Counted from the stretch's first letter, positions 1 to 9,576 are shown. The stretch: 63,026 nucleotides of DNA from an uncultured Helicobacteraceae bacterium (GCA_947588965.1 CANQAN010000012.1:1-63026); one strand, 5' to 3'. The notes: generated by a model from the letters alone, not told the origin. Translations and numbers: made by a program.

Positions 1-260
1 TTAAGATTCCTAATGTGCATTTTGTTTTGAGCTTTTTGAGTGATAAAAGCATTGTTGTGAATTTTTTAAATTTCATTTTGACAAACAAAATCTTTGAAGA
101 CATGATTCCAATTCTCACCTACATTAATGGAAATTTGGAGTTTTTAGAATCTATAAAGGACGCAGAGGATAAATGGAATGGATGGAATATGATTTTCAAG
201 CCAGAAAGTGAAGGAGATGCAGATATAGTAGAGTGGAGCAGGGGGTTGGGGAAAGAGTGA
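1..260 (+). CDS. C-terminal fragment of an unknown protein (cut by the window edge)
   Basis: An open frame runs from the window edge (first full codon at position 3) to a TGA at 258-260 and yields about 85 residues. A GTG at 15 is available, but there is no ribosome binding site before it and the frame stays open to the edge, so this is read as the tail of a longer gene. The visible part is mixed helical and ends in an acidic stretch with DADIVEWSRG. No family was recognised and no function is proposed. Confidence 0.45.
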   Translation, partial: KIPNVHFVLSFLSDKSIVVNFLNFILTNKIFEDMIPILTYINGNLEFLESIKDAEDKWNGWNMIFKPESEGDADIVEWSRGLGKE

Positions 261-296
261 GAGAGGTTTATTTTCTAGGTAAAAACAAGAGAGCGA

Positions 297-2378
297 TCAT
301 TGTTCTTGCTTTTCTATGACCTGCATTATGATATCTAGACAATAGTTAATATCGTCTGGAGATTTTAACACTATCTCCGTATTACCACTTCCCCAATGCC
401 CTACATTACTCACATCTCGTAATAAGTTTTTTGGGTCTGTGAGCCTATAAGTGTCTGAGTTGATAAATAATTTAAGACTTTTAGCCATAGGCTCAACGAA
501 TACAATATCAAAATTAAACTTGCTATAAACAATATAATGCTTAAGATATCTTTCTGTAATGTTTTCGTCTAGATTAAGAATTTCTTGATGCAATCTATCA
601 AATAGGCTTCTGGATTTTCCTCCTGATCGTAAAAAATGGTATTGATTAGGATTAGACTCTTGTTTTAGTTTGTATTTTTCTAAGGTTTCTCTAGGAAATT
701 TTGGGTATTGCCAGATTTGCAAGGCTTTGTCTGCAAGTTGTGAGGCTCTTTGATTAATGCTCTTTTCGTTAAAATTTTCTATGTTTTTAAGCATAGAATT
801 TAAACGTATGGGGCTTTCCTTGAAGCCTCCCCTACAATCGCGCTTCTCCTTGAATGGTTTATTGGAGTATTCGGTGTTATATCCTGTGAGCGTGAGGTTT
901 CCTAAAGTGTGTAAATATTTTTCATGGATTTCTTGCCAATTTTCCCCAAGCTCTTTTTGCCATTCTTTGCTATTTTTAATATTTTGAGGCATAATGTGTT
1001 CTATAGTGTAGGACTTCGTATTGATATTTTCTTTTTGTTCAAAATTTTCTAGGCTGTCAAGTAAATATTGCTTTTTATTGAAGCTGTGATATAAGTCTCT
1101 ACTTATGAGTTTTTGTTTAAATTCCTCATCATTAGGAAATCTTTGTGAAAACTCCAGAATACACAAATGCACCAATACACTTTCTAAATAATTTTGCTTA
1201 TTAATTTTTTTAGAAAATGTAGCAAAAGTTTTATTGAGGGCATTTGTCGGCACTTCACAAACTGCGCGTCTGAAAATATAACTGCGGATTATTTTGATAA
1301 TATCTATAAAATCCTTTTTCTTTAAAATGCCTTTTTCATAATCATCGTAGAGTGTAAGCAAAAATGGATAGATAACCTCTGCTTCTAGCTGTAGCAATTC
1401 CTCAAAAGCCTCCAAAAGTTCTTTGTCTTGTTCTTTTTTAAAGGCGATATTACAATAATAATTGCAATATTTTTTCAACTCTTCAAGGAGTGATTTTGCG
1501 TTGATATTTTGTCTTTCTTTATACTCTTTAAAGCTTTCATAGATTTTATTGATATTTGGGGTTTCTCCATCTTTTCTGATTGTGAGGAAATGCCTCACAA
1601 AAAGATCGAATTTTTTTTCATGATTATTCTGATTGAAATTTGTTTCTATAACTCTCCAATATTTTTCATAAAATTCTTCCTGCTCTTTTTGTGGTAAATT
1701 CATTAAAATATAATTGCGAATTAAATCTGTTTGATTTAAGGTTTTTCCTGTGGAATTCATGCTTTCAAAAATGCGCTGTGCATCGTCTTTTTCTCTGTCA
1801 AGTGAAATGTCAATAACGCAAAGTTTATTAATACCCCTGCAAACTATTTCCATTTTATCTTTATTGACTTCAAGTTGCTTTTTGAAAAAAATGAAATTTT
1901 CCATAATCCTAGCGGAAGGATCTTTTGGACGCAACTTGTCTTTGTCAATCAATGCCAATAAAGTATCTTTATCAATTTGTGAAAGTATGAGCCTAAATTT
2001 TTTGTCCCCATCTTCATGAGTATTTGTCAGATAACGTTCTATAATTTTTGTTCTTGTAAATTTTTGATCCAAAAATGACTGGTCTCCTATGGATTCACTT
2101 AAGGCTATCAAAAGTAGAGTGATTGTCGTAATTCTTTGTTGTCCATCAATGACACAAAGTTTGTTGATAGAGGATTGAGAATAGCTATCGCTAATATACA
2201 TAACAGAGCCCATGAAATGAGCATACGCTTTGTCGTTGCTTCCAATATTTACAATATCTTCCCATAATTTCTTGCAATGTTCTATTTCCCAGCTATACAT
2301 TCTCTGATAACAAGGAATGAAAAATTGCGTAGAGCCTCCTCCTATAAACTTAAGTACGTCTGTTGGTTCTGCTCTCAT
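297..2378 (-). CDS. GmrSD-like DUF262/DUF1524 nuclease with C-terminal DUF5655-like domain
   Basis: This 693-residue protein has an N-terminal DUF262 domain (about residues 1-230) with the nucleotide-binding DGQQR motif at 78-82. A DUF1524 HNH-type nuclease domain follows around 450-540, with the IEHIMPQ motif and the LGNLTLTGYN segment. A DUF5655-like tail occupies the last 110 residues. The architecture matches GmrSD/BrxU-type, type IV-like restriction enzymes that use NTP to cut modified foreign DNA; the substrate here is not known. The start has a strong AGGGAGGGG ribosome binding site. The promoter carries a 16-T tract. GAATC/GATTC pentamers, dense in neighbouring genes, are almost absent here, which suggests acquisition by transfer. 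Confidence 0.88.
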   Translation of the reverse strand: MRAEPTDVLKFIGGGSTQFFIPCYQRMYSWEIEHCKKLWEDIVNIGSNDKAYAHFMGSVMYISDSYSQSSINKLCVIDGQQRITTITLLLIALSESIGDQSFLDQKFTRTKIIERYLTNTHEDGDKKFRLILSQIDKDTLLALIDKDKLRPKDPSARIMENFIFFKKQLEVNKDKMEIVCRGINKLCVIDISLDREKDDAQRIFESMNSTGKTLNQTDLIRNYILMNLPQKEQEEFYEKYWRVIETNFNQNNHEKKFDLFVRHFLTIRKDGETPNINKIYESFKEYKERQNINAKSLLEELKKYCNYYCNIAFKKEQDKELLEAFEELLQLEAEVIYPFLLTLYDDYEKGILKKKDFIDIIKIIRSYIFRRAVCEVPTNALNKTFATFSKKINKQNYLESVLVHLCILEFSQRFPNDEEFKQKLISRDLYHSFNKKQYLLDSLENFEQKENINTKSYTIEHIMPQNIKNSKEWQKELGENWQEIHEKYLHTLGNLTLTGYNTEYSNKPFKEKRDCRGGFKESPIRLNSMLKNIENFNEKSINQRASQLADKALQIWQYPKFPRETLEKYKLKQESNPNQYHFLRSGGKSRSLFDRLHQEILNLDENITERYLKHYIVYSKFNFDIVFVEPMAKSLKLFINSDTYRLTDPKNLLRDVSNVGHWGSGNTEIVLKSPDDINYCLDIIMQVIEKQEQ

Positions 2379-2414
2379 ATCCCCTCCCTCTTTTCATTAA
2401 ACTCTAAACTCTAA

Positions 2415-2420
2415 ATTCTA
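2415..2420 (-). promoter_or_regulatory. Probable -10 box (TAGAAT) of the GmrSD-like gene
   Basis: On the minus strand TAGAAT lies 2 nt downstream of a 16-T run and 36 nt upstream of the ATG at 2378. That puts the T tract where the -35/-10 spacer would be. Assigned by position and resemblance to TATAAT only. Confidence 0.4.
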
Positions 2421-2422
2421 TC

Positions 2423-2438
2423 AAAAAAAAAAAAAAAA
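2423..2438. repeat. Homopolymer A16 (T16 on the coding strand of the GmrSD-like gene)
   Basis: Sixteen consecutive A residues on the plus strand lie between proA and the GmrSD-like gene. Such tracts slip during replication. Because the tract sits in the presumed promoter, length changes would alter transcription rather than reading frame. Confidence 0.9.
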
Positions 2439-2541
2439 CAAGTCAAGAAAATGCCAATAAATAAGGGAGATAACGCATTTAGAGAGGTTGGTAAATGAGG
2501 GTTTAGGTAAAATCAGAATCCAAGTCACAAATACGTTTGAA

Positions 2542-3798
2542 TCAACGCACTTGATAATCTCCACGTATTTTGTATTTGTAGCTTGTGAGGGATTCCACAC
2601 CCATAGGACCGCGTGCGTGGATTTTAGAGGTTGAGATTCCGACTTCTGCGCCATAGCCAAACTCACCCCCATCGCTAAAACGCGTGGATGCATTCACATA
2701 GACACAGCTAGAATCCACGCGATTCAAAAACAGCTCAATTGCACAATAATCTTCGCTCAAAATCGCCTCGCTATGACCACTGCCAAAGATTCTAATGTGT
2801 TCTAATGCCTCTTGGATTCCACTCACAATGCGCAAATTAATCACATTATCACCATATTCTGTGTGATAAGCTTCCATCTCAATTTGTTCACAAGCAATCG
2901 CGCAATCTTTTAAAATCGCGCAACTCTTCGCGCATCCCTTAAGAATCGTGTTTGCATTCCTTAGAGATTTGGCGACTTTGGGCAAGAATTCTGTCGCAAA
3001 GCTCTCATCAATCAGCAAGGTCTCACAAGCATTGCAGACACTTGGTCGCGAGGTTTTTGCGTTGATGATCACGGAGATAGCCTTGTCTTGATCACAAGTG
3101 TGGTGGGCAAAAATATGGCAAACACCCTTATCTTGCTTAATGACAGGAATCTTTGCATGGGTGCTGACAAAAGAAATCAATCCCTCCCCCCCGCGCGGTA
3201 TAATGAGATCAATGAAATCTTTAGCCACTAAGAGTTCTTTGAGTTCATCGCGACAAGACATTGCAGGGAGCAAGACCATGCAATCACGTGACAAATCGTG
3301 CTTTTGTAGGCATTCATAAAAGACGTTCATAATAGATTCGTTGCTTTTTTGCGCTTCTTTTCCGCCCTTGAGAATGCATGCATTGCCACTTTTAAAGCAC
3401 AATGCGGCAACATCGCTTGTAACATTGGGACGCGATTCATAAATGACGGCAATCACGCCAAGAGGCGTACTGACCTTTTCTATCTTCAATCCACAATGAT
3501 TTTCAAAGCCACCAAGAATCCGATTGAGCGGATCAGGGAAATCGGCGATTTTTTGTAGAGATTCCGCCATTGCATTAAGTTTTTTGGGATTCAACTCTAA
3601 ACGTTCTAACATCGACGGACTTAGATTCAGTGTTTTTGCATTTTCTAAATCCTGCGCATTGGATTCTAAAATCGCATCTTGTTGTCTCAATAAAAGCTGC
3701 GCACAATCATGTAAAAATGCAGAGCGCACACCATGAGAGAGCGTGGCAAGAATGTCTTTTGTGCGATATGTCTTTTGTAATTGTTCTTGGAGATTCAT
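2542..3798 (-). CDS. proA: Gamma-glutamyl phosphate reductase
   Basis: ProA (418 residues) reduces gamma-glutamyl phosphate to glutamate semialdehyde with NADPH in proline synthesis. It belongs to the aldehyde dehydrogenase superfamily. The catalytic cysteine is C255 in RPSVCNACETLL; the conserved IPRGGEGL segment (about 200-207) and the FGYGAEVGISTSKIHARGPMG region near the C-terminus are intact. Length is normal for the family (about 417). It stands alone, divergent from the hemerythrin gene and without proB beside it. A run of seven G in the IPRGGEG codons is explained by the conserved protein sequence. Confidence 0.97.
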   Translation of the reverse strand: MNLQEQLQKTYRTKDILATLSHGVRSAFLHDCAQLLLRQQDAILESNAQDLENAKTLNLSPSMLERLELNPKKLNAMAESLQKIADFPDPLNRILGGFENHCGLKIEKVSTPLGVIAVIYESRPNVTSDVAALCFKSGNACILKGGKEAQKSNESIMNVFYECLQKHDLSRDCMVLLPAMSCRDELKELLVAKDFIDLIIPRGGEGLISFVSTHAKIPVIKQDKGVCHIFAHHTCDQDKAISVIINAKTSRPSVCNACETLLIDESFATEFLPKVAKSLRNANTILKGCAKSCAILKDCAIACEQIEMEAYHTEYGDNVINLRIVSGIQEALEHIRIFGSGHSEAILSEDYCAIELFLNRVDSSCVYVNASTRFSDGGEFGYGAEVGISTSKIHARGPMGVESLTSYKYKIRGDYQVR

Positions 3799-3957
3799 TT
3801 TGATCGCTTTTTGTGTTTTTGAAATTATAGCAATAAATCACACAAATAGGGTACGCGATGAAAGAGGTTAAGAATGAAAAGTTTTTTAAAGCGCAAAACA
3901 ATTTTGATTTATAAAACAAATTTAAAGCATAATTTGCTAAAATCTGAAGTTTATTTG

Positions 3958-4653
3958 ATGAAAGAAAAGCCAAAAAGGGAGTTGGGATTGCTAGAGTGGA
4001 ATGAGGAGTTTAGCATCAAAAATCAGCATCTAGATGATCAGCATAAGACGTTTATGCAGCAGATTTCAGATGCTTACGCGCTCACCAAAGACACATCTGA
4101 AAATAAGCTCAAAAACCTTGAAGCACAAATGAATGGCGCCATAGAACATGCCCAAGAGCATTTCAAGCACGAAGAAGCCTATATGCAAAACATCGGCTAT
4201 CCCTTCTTAAACAAGCACAAGACGCGTCACAGAGAGTTGATATCTAACATCTCTATGCTTATGATGGATTTAGAGGACATAGATCATGCCACACAGGAGT
4301 TCTATGAATGTTTGCATCATTGGCTCTTAGATCATGTTTTGACAGAAGATAAGCAGATTGAAAGCTATAGGACGCGTCTGCATGATATCAAGGAGATTCC
4401 CTATAGCCTAGAGACAAGGACGAAAATCCTCGCCGAGAGAGTCGATGTGAATAAAGAAAAAATGCACAAATACATTTGCTTGTGCCATTTGAAAGAATTT
4501 CAAGTGTGTGATTCTTTGCATAAGCTTATGCAAGAGGAGGGTACGTTTTTGCGTTGCAAGATCTGCAAACAGCCCTTAGTGTATCGTGATCCTGGTTTGG
4601 ATGATGAAGACAATTTTGAAGCATTGGCGCAAAAATATTTCAAGCAGTTTTAG
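3958..4653 (+). CDS. Bacteriohemerythrin with C-terminal cysteine-rich (zinc-ribbon-like) tail
   Basis: The first 140 residues form a hemerythrin domain that binds a non-haem di-iron centre and reversibly binds O2. The iron-ligand pattern is visible as QHLDDQHKTF, HEEAYM, HKTRHREL and HHWLLDHVLTED. The last 70 residues add CLCHLKEF and a later CKIC pair, a four-cysteine arrangement resembling a zinc ribbon. I chose the ATG at 3958 (231 residues) because the protein then begins just before the conserved GLLEWNEEFS; the frame is open back to 3874 but that extension is Lys-rich and unconserved in type. Role is inferred to be O2 sensing or storage in a microaerophile. Confidence 0.85.
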   Translation: MKEKPKRELGLLEWNEEFSIKNQHLDDQHKTFMQQISDAYALTKDTSENKLKNLEAQMNGAIEHAQEHFKHEEAYMQNIGYPFLNKHKTRHRELISNISMLMMDLEDIDHATQEFYECLHHWLLDHVLTEDKQIESYRTRLHDIKEIPYSLETRTKILAERVDVNKEKMHKYICLCHLKEFQVCDSLHKLMQEEGTFLRCKICKQPLVYRDPGLDDEDNFEALAQKYFKQF

Positions 4654-4664
4654 GAACGAGAGTG

Positions 4665-6419
4665 ATGGAGTTCAAATCGCGTGGATTTAAGGTTTTTAAC
4701 GATGTGAAAAACTTAAAGAATCTCTTAATCACTGAACGCAATAGCTGTGGAGAGGATGTTGATTTTTATCTGTTAGGATTCCGCACATTTTATAGCAAAC
4801 GCGGGGAGAACAAATATAAGCCCGTCAATAATGTAGGCTTGTTTAATAGGAATTCTAATTTTCTAGCAGATATTGACATTAAGCAGATTTATAAGGTTGA
4901 GGTTTGCAAAAAGGCAGAGAAGCCTGAAAGGTCTTTTGGATTCAAGTTGTTTCCCACAGATGGCACGATGTTGCGCGCGGTTTTGTTGTGCAATAATAAA
5001 ATCAAATTTCATGACACAATCAAAGAAGAAATCTACCAAGAGCTCTACAGAACGATGATTTTGCACGGTTATTTGGTCGGAATCCGTGAATACAGCAAAC
5101 TCTCTGTGCAAATTGATGCCTTTGTCAATGCTCTCAAACAAGGGAAAATCGTGCCTAAACTGACATTAGACATTGGTGTGGGTGTTGCAAGTGTGGAGGG
5201 TAAGGATGGAGAGGTGAAGATCTTTCAACCTATGCAAATTGAACCAAGCGCACAAAACATCAAAGAGGGATTCCAGCCTAAAATCTGCATAAGGGCCGTG
5301 CGCAAGGGCGATGAGTTGATTGAATACACAAAGCCTGTTTTAGGGAGTATCGGGCGTGATTTGAAAGGCGTTGTACTTCCGATTAAGCCCATCAACAAAA
5401 ATACCGTACAAGTTGATGCAAGCATTCGTGTGCGTGAGGATTCCACGACTATCAAATTCCAAGCCGCAAGAGACGGCTTTTTAAAAGAAATCAAACCCTT
5501 GCATTTTGTCATTAGCGATGAATTGAAAACCTCTCTAGGACAAACTCCACAGAGACAGCAAGATGTGGATCATAAAGAACTCAATATCGATGGACAAACG
5601 CACAGCACCTCAAAGATTCAAACTGACATAGCTTTCATTGGCTCACATCGTGGTGAGGTGAAAGCACACACAGTTGTTATTGATGTGCTAGAAAAGGGAA
5701 CGGTGGAGGCAAAAGTCGCCTATATCAATAGCACATTAGGTGGCACAATCATTGCAGATTATATCTATATCAAAGAAGTGCGCTCTTATAATGAGATTTA
5801 TCCGCGCTTTAGTTTAGTGATTGATAACATTTTAGGGGAGCATAATACATTAGAGTTGAATCCCGCTAAGTTCGCATTTACAAGGCGTGATCGTATAGAA
5901 TATGTGATGCTCTCTGATCAAATCAAAATACGTCTGCGCCATTTGAGAAAATCAATGGATGAGATCTATGCCTATCTCCTTGCACAGCAAAGCAAGGCGC
6001 ATAAGATTCAGCATGATGCAGAGGAGAAGCCTAATGAGAAGTTGCCTAAGAATCTGCAGAGTATCTTAGAGCAGTATGAGAGGAGTTTGGAGCAATACAA
6101 ACATCTCTTGGTGGAATACAATGACATTATCAATCTCTATTATACCAATGAAGTGCGTCTCAAAAATATCGATGAGGGCGCTTTGTTAGCTAAAATGATC
6201 ATACGCGATGAAATTTCAGAGGCAGAGACGATGGTGAAATTTAAAGCCTACACGGGCAAACACGAAGAAACACTCAAAACGATTCTAAGCAAGGCGTCTC
6301 CTGCACATTTTTTTGAAGTGATTAAAGAGGGGGATTTCTTCCGCTTAAGGAGCAATCAAGACTATGATCCTGCTTTGCTTAATTGGATGGAAGAAATGCG
6401 CCCCAGAAAGCAAAGTTAA
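4665..6419 (+). CDS. DUF342 / FapA-family protein
   Basis: This 584-residue protein carries the DUF342 (FapA-type) domain. A central beta-helix-like region around residues 230-430 has glycine- and valine-rich strands, and a charged coiled-coil (about 430-510) follows. FapA-type proteins are polymer-binding or cytoskeletal-associated in a few bacteria; the role in Helicobacter is unknown. The gene starts 11 nt after the hemerythrin stop, so the two probably share a transcript. GTG at 4662 directly precedes ATG 4665; the AGGAACGAG ribosome binding site fits ATG better. Confidence 0.82.
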   Translation: MEFKSRGFKVFNDVKNLKNLLITERNSCGEDVDFYLLGFRTFYSKRGENKYKPVNNVGLFNRNSNFLADIDIKQIYKVEVCKKAEKPERSFGFKLFPTDGTMLRAVLLCNNKIKFHDTIKEEIYQELYRTMILHGYLVGIREYSKLSVQIDAFVNALKQGKIVPKLTLDIGVGVASVEGKDGEVKIFQPMQIEPSAQNIKEGFQPKICIRAVRKGDELIEYTKPVLGSIGRDLKGVVLPIKPINKNTVQVDASIRVREDSTTIKFQAARDGFLKEIKPLHFVISDELKTSLGQTPQRQQDVDHKELNIDGQTHSTSKIQTDIAFIGSHRGEVKAHTVVIDVLEKGTVEAKVAYINSTLGGTIIADYIYIKEVRSYNEIYPRFSLVIDNILGEHNTLELNPAKFAFTRRDRIEYVMLSDQIKIRLRHLRKSMDEIYAYLLAQQSKAHKIQHDAEEKPNEKLPKNLQSILEQYERSLEQYKHLLVEYNDIINLYYTNEVRLKNIDEGALLAKMIIRDEISEAETMVKFKAYTGKHEETLKTILSKASPAHFFEVIKEGDFFRLRSNQDYDPALLNWMEEMRPRKQS

Positions 6420-6666
6420 AAGCACATTCTTTGAATATAGTGATTTAATAGAATCCTTTGTGTTGAGAGACAAAATAGGACCATGGTGGATAAGATATCA
6501 AGAGCGACGGTTTTTGTTTGTACTCTATACTTTATTCTTGTGTTGCTTTTTTGGTTCATTTTTTGTGTTTTGTTTTGAATATCTTTTTGGTTTTTCGCGG
6601 CTTACATTATGACTTTAATGCAAATTTTTGGCTGATAATGTTTTTATAAAGCAAGAGGAGCTTTGT

Positions 6667-7047
6667 TTGAGTTATATGCCCTATGAGGACAAATATGAGC
6701 AAGGATGTTTCATAGCATTGAAACTAATATTCCTATTCATTATGCCCTTTGTGTGTGTATTTTTAACATCACTACTTAAGGATTTGCAAAAAACTTATGG
6801 ATATGAGTTATTTTTGGCTTTGCTCTATTTTGTTGCGATTAAAGAGACATTTTGTTTTATTTATTTTGATTCTTACATTCTCTTTAAGGCTCTGCTCACA
6901 AGGGCTGTGGAGTCGCACCATAAATTACACTTTTTGTTTTTTGTGAGTACCTACATTTTGTTGTTGGCTTATATTTTACTCTGCATTTCCCTCTTTTTTT
7001 GGGCTAATTTTGCCATAGTTTGGTTGCTCTGTCTCTTGCTTTTTTAA
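6667..7047 (+). CDS. Small membrane protein, possibly the 3' part of a decayed gene
   Basis: This frame encodes about 126 residues with three or four hydrophobic segments (ALKLIFLFIMPFVCVFL, LFLALLYFVAIKETF, LFFVSTYILLLAYILL). The chosen TTG start at 6667 has GAGGAG 6 nt upstream; ATG 6676 is an alternative. Immediately upstream, two further hydrophobic segments can be read in frames broken by TGA at 6576-6578 or by stops at 6610-6618, so the whole 6483-7047 stretch may be one membrane protein that has suffered a nonsense mutation and a frameshift. No family was recognised. Confidence 0.45.
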   Translation: MSYMPYEDKYEQGCFIALKLIFLFIMPFVCVFLTSLLKDLQKTYGYELFLALLYFVAIKETFCFIYFDSYILFKALLTRAVESHHKLHFLFFVSTYILLLAYILLCISLFFWANFAIVWLLCLLLF

Positions 7048-7073
7048 AGTGCTGCGCATAAAATAACTCATTT

Positions 7074-7838
7074 TCATATTCTCACAGGGATTCCGCATTC
7101 TTTGAGGTATTTTTTGAGATCCCCTATAGTGATTTCTTGGTAATGAAAAATAGAAGCCGCCAAAGCCGCATCCGCACCATTTTGAAAGGCTCTTAAAATA
7201 TCCTCTTTAGATCCCGCGCCTCCACTTGCCACAAGGGGAATCTCAAGATCTTTAAAAGCCCTTAGTTGCTCCAGATCATAACCGCCCTTTGTTCCATCGC
7301 AGTCCATGCTTGTAAGCAGAATCTCACCCGCACCGCGCTCGTAGGCTTCTTTGACCCATTCTTGCAAATCGATTCCTGTAGGATTCTTGCCCCCGTGCGT
7401 ATAGACTTCCCATCCCTTAGAATCCCCTTTTCTTTTCGCATCGATAGCAACGACAATGCATTGTGAGCCAAATCTTTTGGCACCTTGCGTGATTAAATCG
7501 GGATTCTTGATGGCTGCAGAGTTGATACTGACCTTATCGCAACCTGCATTAAGCAAATCATACATTTGTTCCAAATGTGAGATTCCACCCCCAACGGTGA
7601 GAGGGATAAAGACCTCTTTTGCTACAGCTTTGAGGATTTCAAGCGTTGTTTGTCGTGCCTCTAATGTCGCTGTAATGTCTAAAAAGGTGATTTCATCGGC
7701 ACCCTCATCATTATAACGTTGTGCAACTTCCACAGGATCACCTGCATCTTGCAATCCTAAGAAATTCACACCCTTAACCACACGCCCGTCTTTAATGTCT
7801 AGGCAGGGAATGATACGTTTTGCCAGTGTGCATTCCAT
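7074..7838 (-). CDS. hisF: Imidazole glycerol phosphate synthase subunit HisF
   Basis: HisF is the cyclase subunit of the fifth step of histidine synthesis. With HisH it turns PRFAR and ammonia into imidazole glycerol phosphate and AICAR. The (beta/alpha)8 barrel is complete: [22 protein letters not shown] at the N-terminus, [19 protein letters not shown] and the C-terminal phosphate loop [14 protein letters not shown] chose ATG 7838 because AAGGAGAG lies directly upstream; the frame extends 17 codons further without need. The gene is isolated from other his genes and divergent from trpS. Confidence 0.96.
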   Translation of the reverse strand: MECTLAKRIIPCLDIKDGRVVKGVNFLGLQDAGDPVEVAQRYNDEGADEITFLDITATLEARQTTLEILKAVAKEVFIPLTVGGGISHLEQMYDLLNAGCDKVSINSAAIKNPDLITQGAKRFGSQCIVVAIDAKRKGDSKGWEVYTHGGKNPTGIDLQEWVKEAYERGAGEILLTSMDCDGTKGGYDLEQLRAFKDLEIPLVASGGAGSKEDILRAFQNGADAALAASIFHYQEITIGDLKKYLKECGIPVRI

Positions 7839-7901
7839 CTCTCTCCTTTGAATCCTTTTTGGAATCTTAGCAAATTCCGCTTTAAACAAATGCTTTTGCG
7901 C

Positions 7902-7907
7902 TATAAT
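7902..7907 (+). promoter_or_regulatory. -10 box of trpS
   Basis: TATAAT in TGCGCTATAATTGCG lies 26 nt upstream of the trpS ATG. No good -35 is seen, as is usual for Helicobacter housekeeping promoters, which rely on the -10 and AT-rich periodic upstream DNA. Confidence 0.65.
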
Positions 7908-7933
7908 TGCGCTTTATTTTTATAAGGATTTCT

Positions 7934-8947
7934 ATGCAAGAGTCGCAAACATCACAGAGACAAATTCCGCGCGTGTTTTCGGGGATTCAACCAACCGGAG
8001 ACATTCATTTAGGAAATTATTTAGGTGCGGTGAAAAATTGGGTGGATTCTCAAGATTTGTATGACAATATCTTTTGTGTCGTGAATTCTCATGCAATCAC
8101 CGTCCCGCAAGACCCAAAGATTCTGCTTCAAAAAACCTATGATTTGTGCGCAATGCTTCTTGCTTGTGGAATCAGTCCTCAAAAGTCCATTTTGTTTATC
8201 CAATCGCAAGTGCAAGAACACACTTCGCTCTCATGGTTGCTAACTTGTATCACGCCAATGGGCGATTTGAGCCGCATGACACAATTCAAAGACAAGAGTC
8301 AAAAGAATCCTAAGCAGATTCTATCGGGACTCTTTAATTATCCCATTTTAATGGCAGCAGATATTCTGCTCTATCAAAGCAACTTCGTGCCTGTGGGCGA
8401 GGATCAAAAGCAACACATAGAATTAGCGCGCGACATAGCCCTGCGCTTCAATCGCGACTTTGGAGAGACCTTTGTCATACCCGAACCCTTGATTCAAAAG
8501 GAAGGTGCGCGCATTATGGGGCTTGATGATCCGACGAAAAAAATGAGCAAATCAAGCAGTGATAAGCCTAATCACAGCATCGCTCTGACCGACACTCCAG
8601 AGGCAATTGTAAAAAAAATCAAGAGGGCGACAACAGACAGTGAGGGCGTGATTGCCTTTGATAAGAATCGCGCAGGGATTTATAATCTGCTGACTATCTA
8701 TCAATGCCTTAGCAAACAAACAAAAGAGAAGATCGAAGCGGAATTTGCAAATCAAGGTTATGGGAAGTTCAAAGAAAGGCTTGCTGAAGTGGTGATTGAG
8801 GAGTTGCGCCCAATTCGCAGTGAGTATGAGAGGCTCATTAAAGAGAGAGAGTATTTGCAAGGGATTCTAAGCAAGGGTGCAAATATCGCACAAGAAATTG
8901 CTAGAGCAACCTATGCAGAAGCGAAGAATAAAATGGGGCTGCTCTAG
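7934..8947 (+). CDS. trpS: Tryptophan-tRNA ligase
   Basis: TrpS charges tRNA-Trp with tryptophan at the cost of ATP. It is a class I synthetase with the HIGH-like motif GDIHLGN (about 22-28) and KMSKS at 203-207. At 337 residues it has the usual length. The ATG at 7934 is preceded by AAGGA with 5-6 nt spacing; the nine codons that could be added upstream overlap the promoter. bioD follows 14 nt downstream, probably on the same transcript. Confidence 0.96.
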   Translation: MQESQTSQRQIPRVFSGIQPTGDIHLGNYLGAVKNWVDSQDLYDNIFCVVNSHAITVPQDPKILLQKTYDLCAMLLACGISPQKSILFIQSQVQEHTSLSWLLTCITPMGDLSRMTQFKDKSQKNPKQILSGLFNYPILMAADILLYQSNFVPVGEDQKQHIELARDIALRFNRDFGETFVIPEPLIQKEGARIMGLDDPTKKMSKSSSDKPNHSIALTDTPEAIVKKIKRATTDSEGVIAFDKNRAGIYNLLTIYQCLSKQTKEKIEAEFANQGYGKFKERLAEVVIEELRPIRSEYERLIKEREYLQGILSKGANIAQEIARATYAEAKNKMGLL

Positions 8948-8961
8948 GGGAATCAAGGGAG

Positions 8962-9576
8962 ATGCAAGTCTTTATCGCAGGAAGTCATACTGATGTGGGG
9001 AAAACTTCAGTGAGTGCTGCGCTGTGCTATGCCTTTGGATTTGAGTATTTCAAGCTTGTTCAAGCGGGGATTCCAACCGATAATGAAAAAATCCACGCTC
9101 TTGCGCCAAAGACGAAAATCCACGCAAGTGGAATCACGTTGCAAACTCCGGCAAGTCCGCACATTGCTATGCAATTAGAGCAAAAAAGCTATCAAGGGCT
9201 AGAGATTCCGCTTCCAAGCTCAAAAGCGCTTCTTATAGAGAGCGCGGGAGGGCTTTTTAGCCCACTTGATGCAGAGGTGTGCATGATAGATTATTTGAGG
9301 GATTCCAAACTGCCTTGCATTCTAGTTGGCGGGTATTATTTGGGTGGAATCAACCATATTTTGCTAAGCATTCACGCTCTAAAATCCTATGGAATCCCCT
9401 TGCTTGGCGTGATTGTTAGCAATGTTTTAGATGAGAGAATGGATGCCTTCATACAAAATTATTCTTGTGTTAAAATTGCACATTTTAAGCCCTTTAGCGA
9501 TTTGCGAAGTTTTGAGGTTAATGCCCTTTCATTGAGGGAAGAAATTTTGTCTTTAAAGATTTTGAGTGCCACTTAA
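8962..9576 (+). CDS. bioD: Dethiobiotin synthase
   Basis: BioD closes the ureido ring of dethiobiotin from DAPA, CO2 and ATP, the penultimate step of biotin synthesis. The P-loop GSHTDVGKTSVS is at residues 7-18 and the ESAGGLFSPL motif, which carries the Mg/ATP-associated glutamate, is near residues 93-102. At 204 residues it is slightly shorter than enterobacterial BioD, which is typical of Helicobacter. It lies downstream of trpS with an AGGGAG ribosome binding site. Other bio genes are not in this window. Confidence 0.93.
   Translation: MQVFIAGSHTDVGKTSVSAALCYAFGFEYFKLVQAGIPTDNEKIHALAPKTKIHASGITLQTPASPHIAMQLEQKSYQGLEIPLPSSKALLIESAGGLFSPLDAEVCMIDYLRDSKLPCILVGGYYLGGINHILLSIHALKSYGIPLLGVIVSNVLDERMDAFIQNYSCVKIAHFKPFSDLRSFEVNALSLREEILSLKILSAT

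Noticed and set aside
757..987. Plus-strand open frames inside the GmrSD-like gene
   Set aside because: They are antisense shadows of a well-supported DUF262/DUF1524 coding frame.
2421..2693. Minus-strand frame overlapping the proA 3' end
   Set aside because: It overlaps proA codons in another frame and ends in a Phe run made by the T16 tract; no start signal.
3186..3192. Run of seven C in proA as a possible contingency tract
   Set aside because: It encodes the conserved IPRGGEG motif of ProA, and seven is short for frequent slippage in an essential-type biosynthetic gene.
6610..6612. TGA in the membrane-protein frame as a selenocysteine codon
   Set aside because: A TAA follows one codon later in the same frame and no SECIS-like hairpin was seen, so it is a stop.
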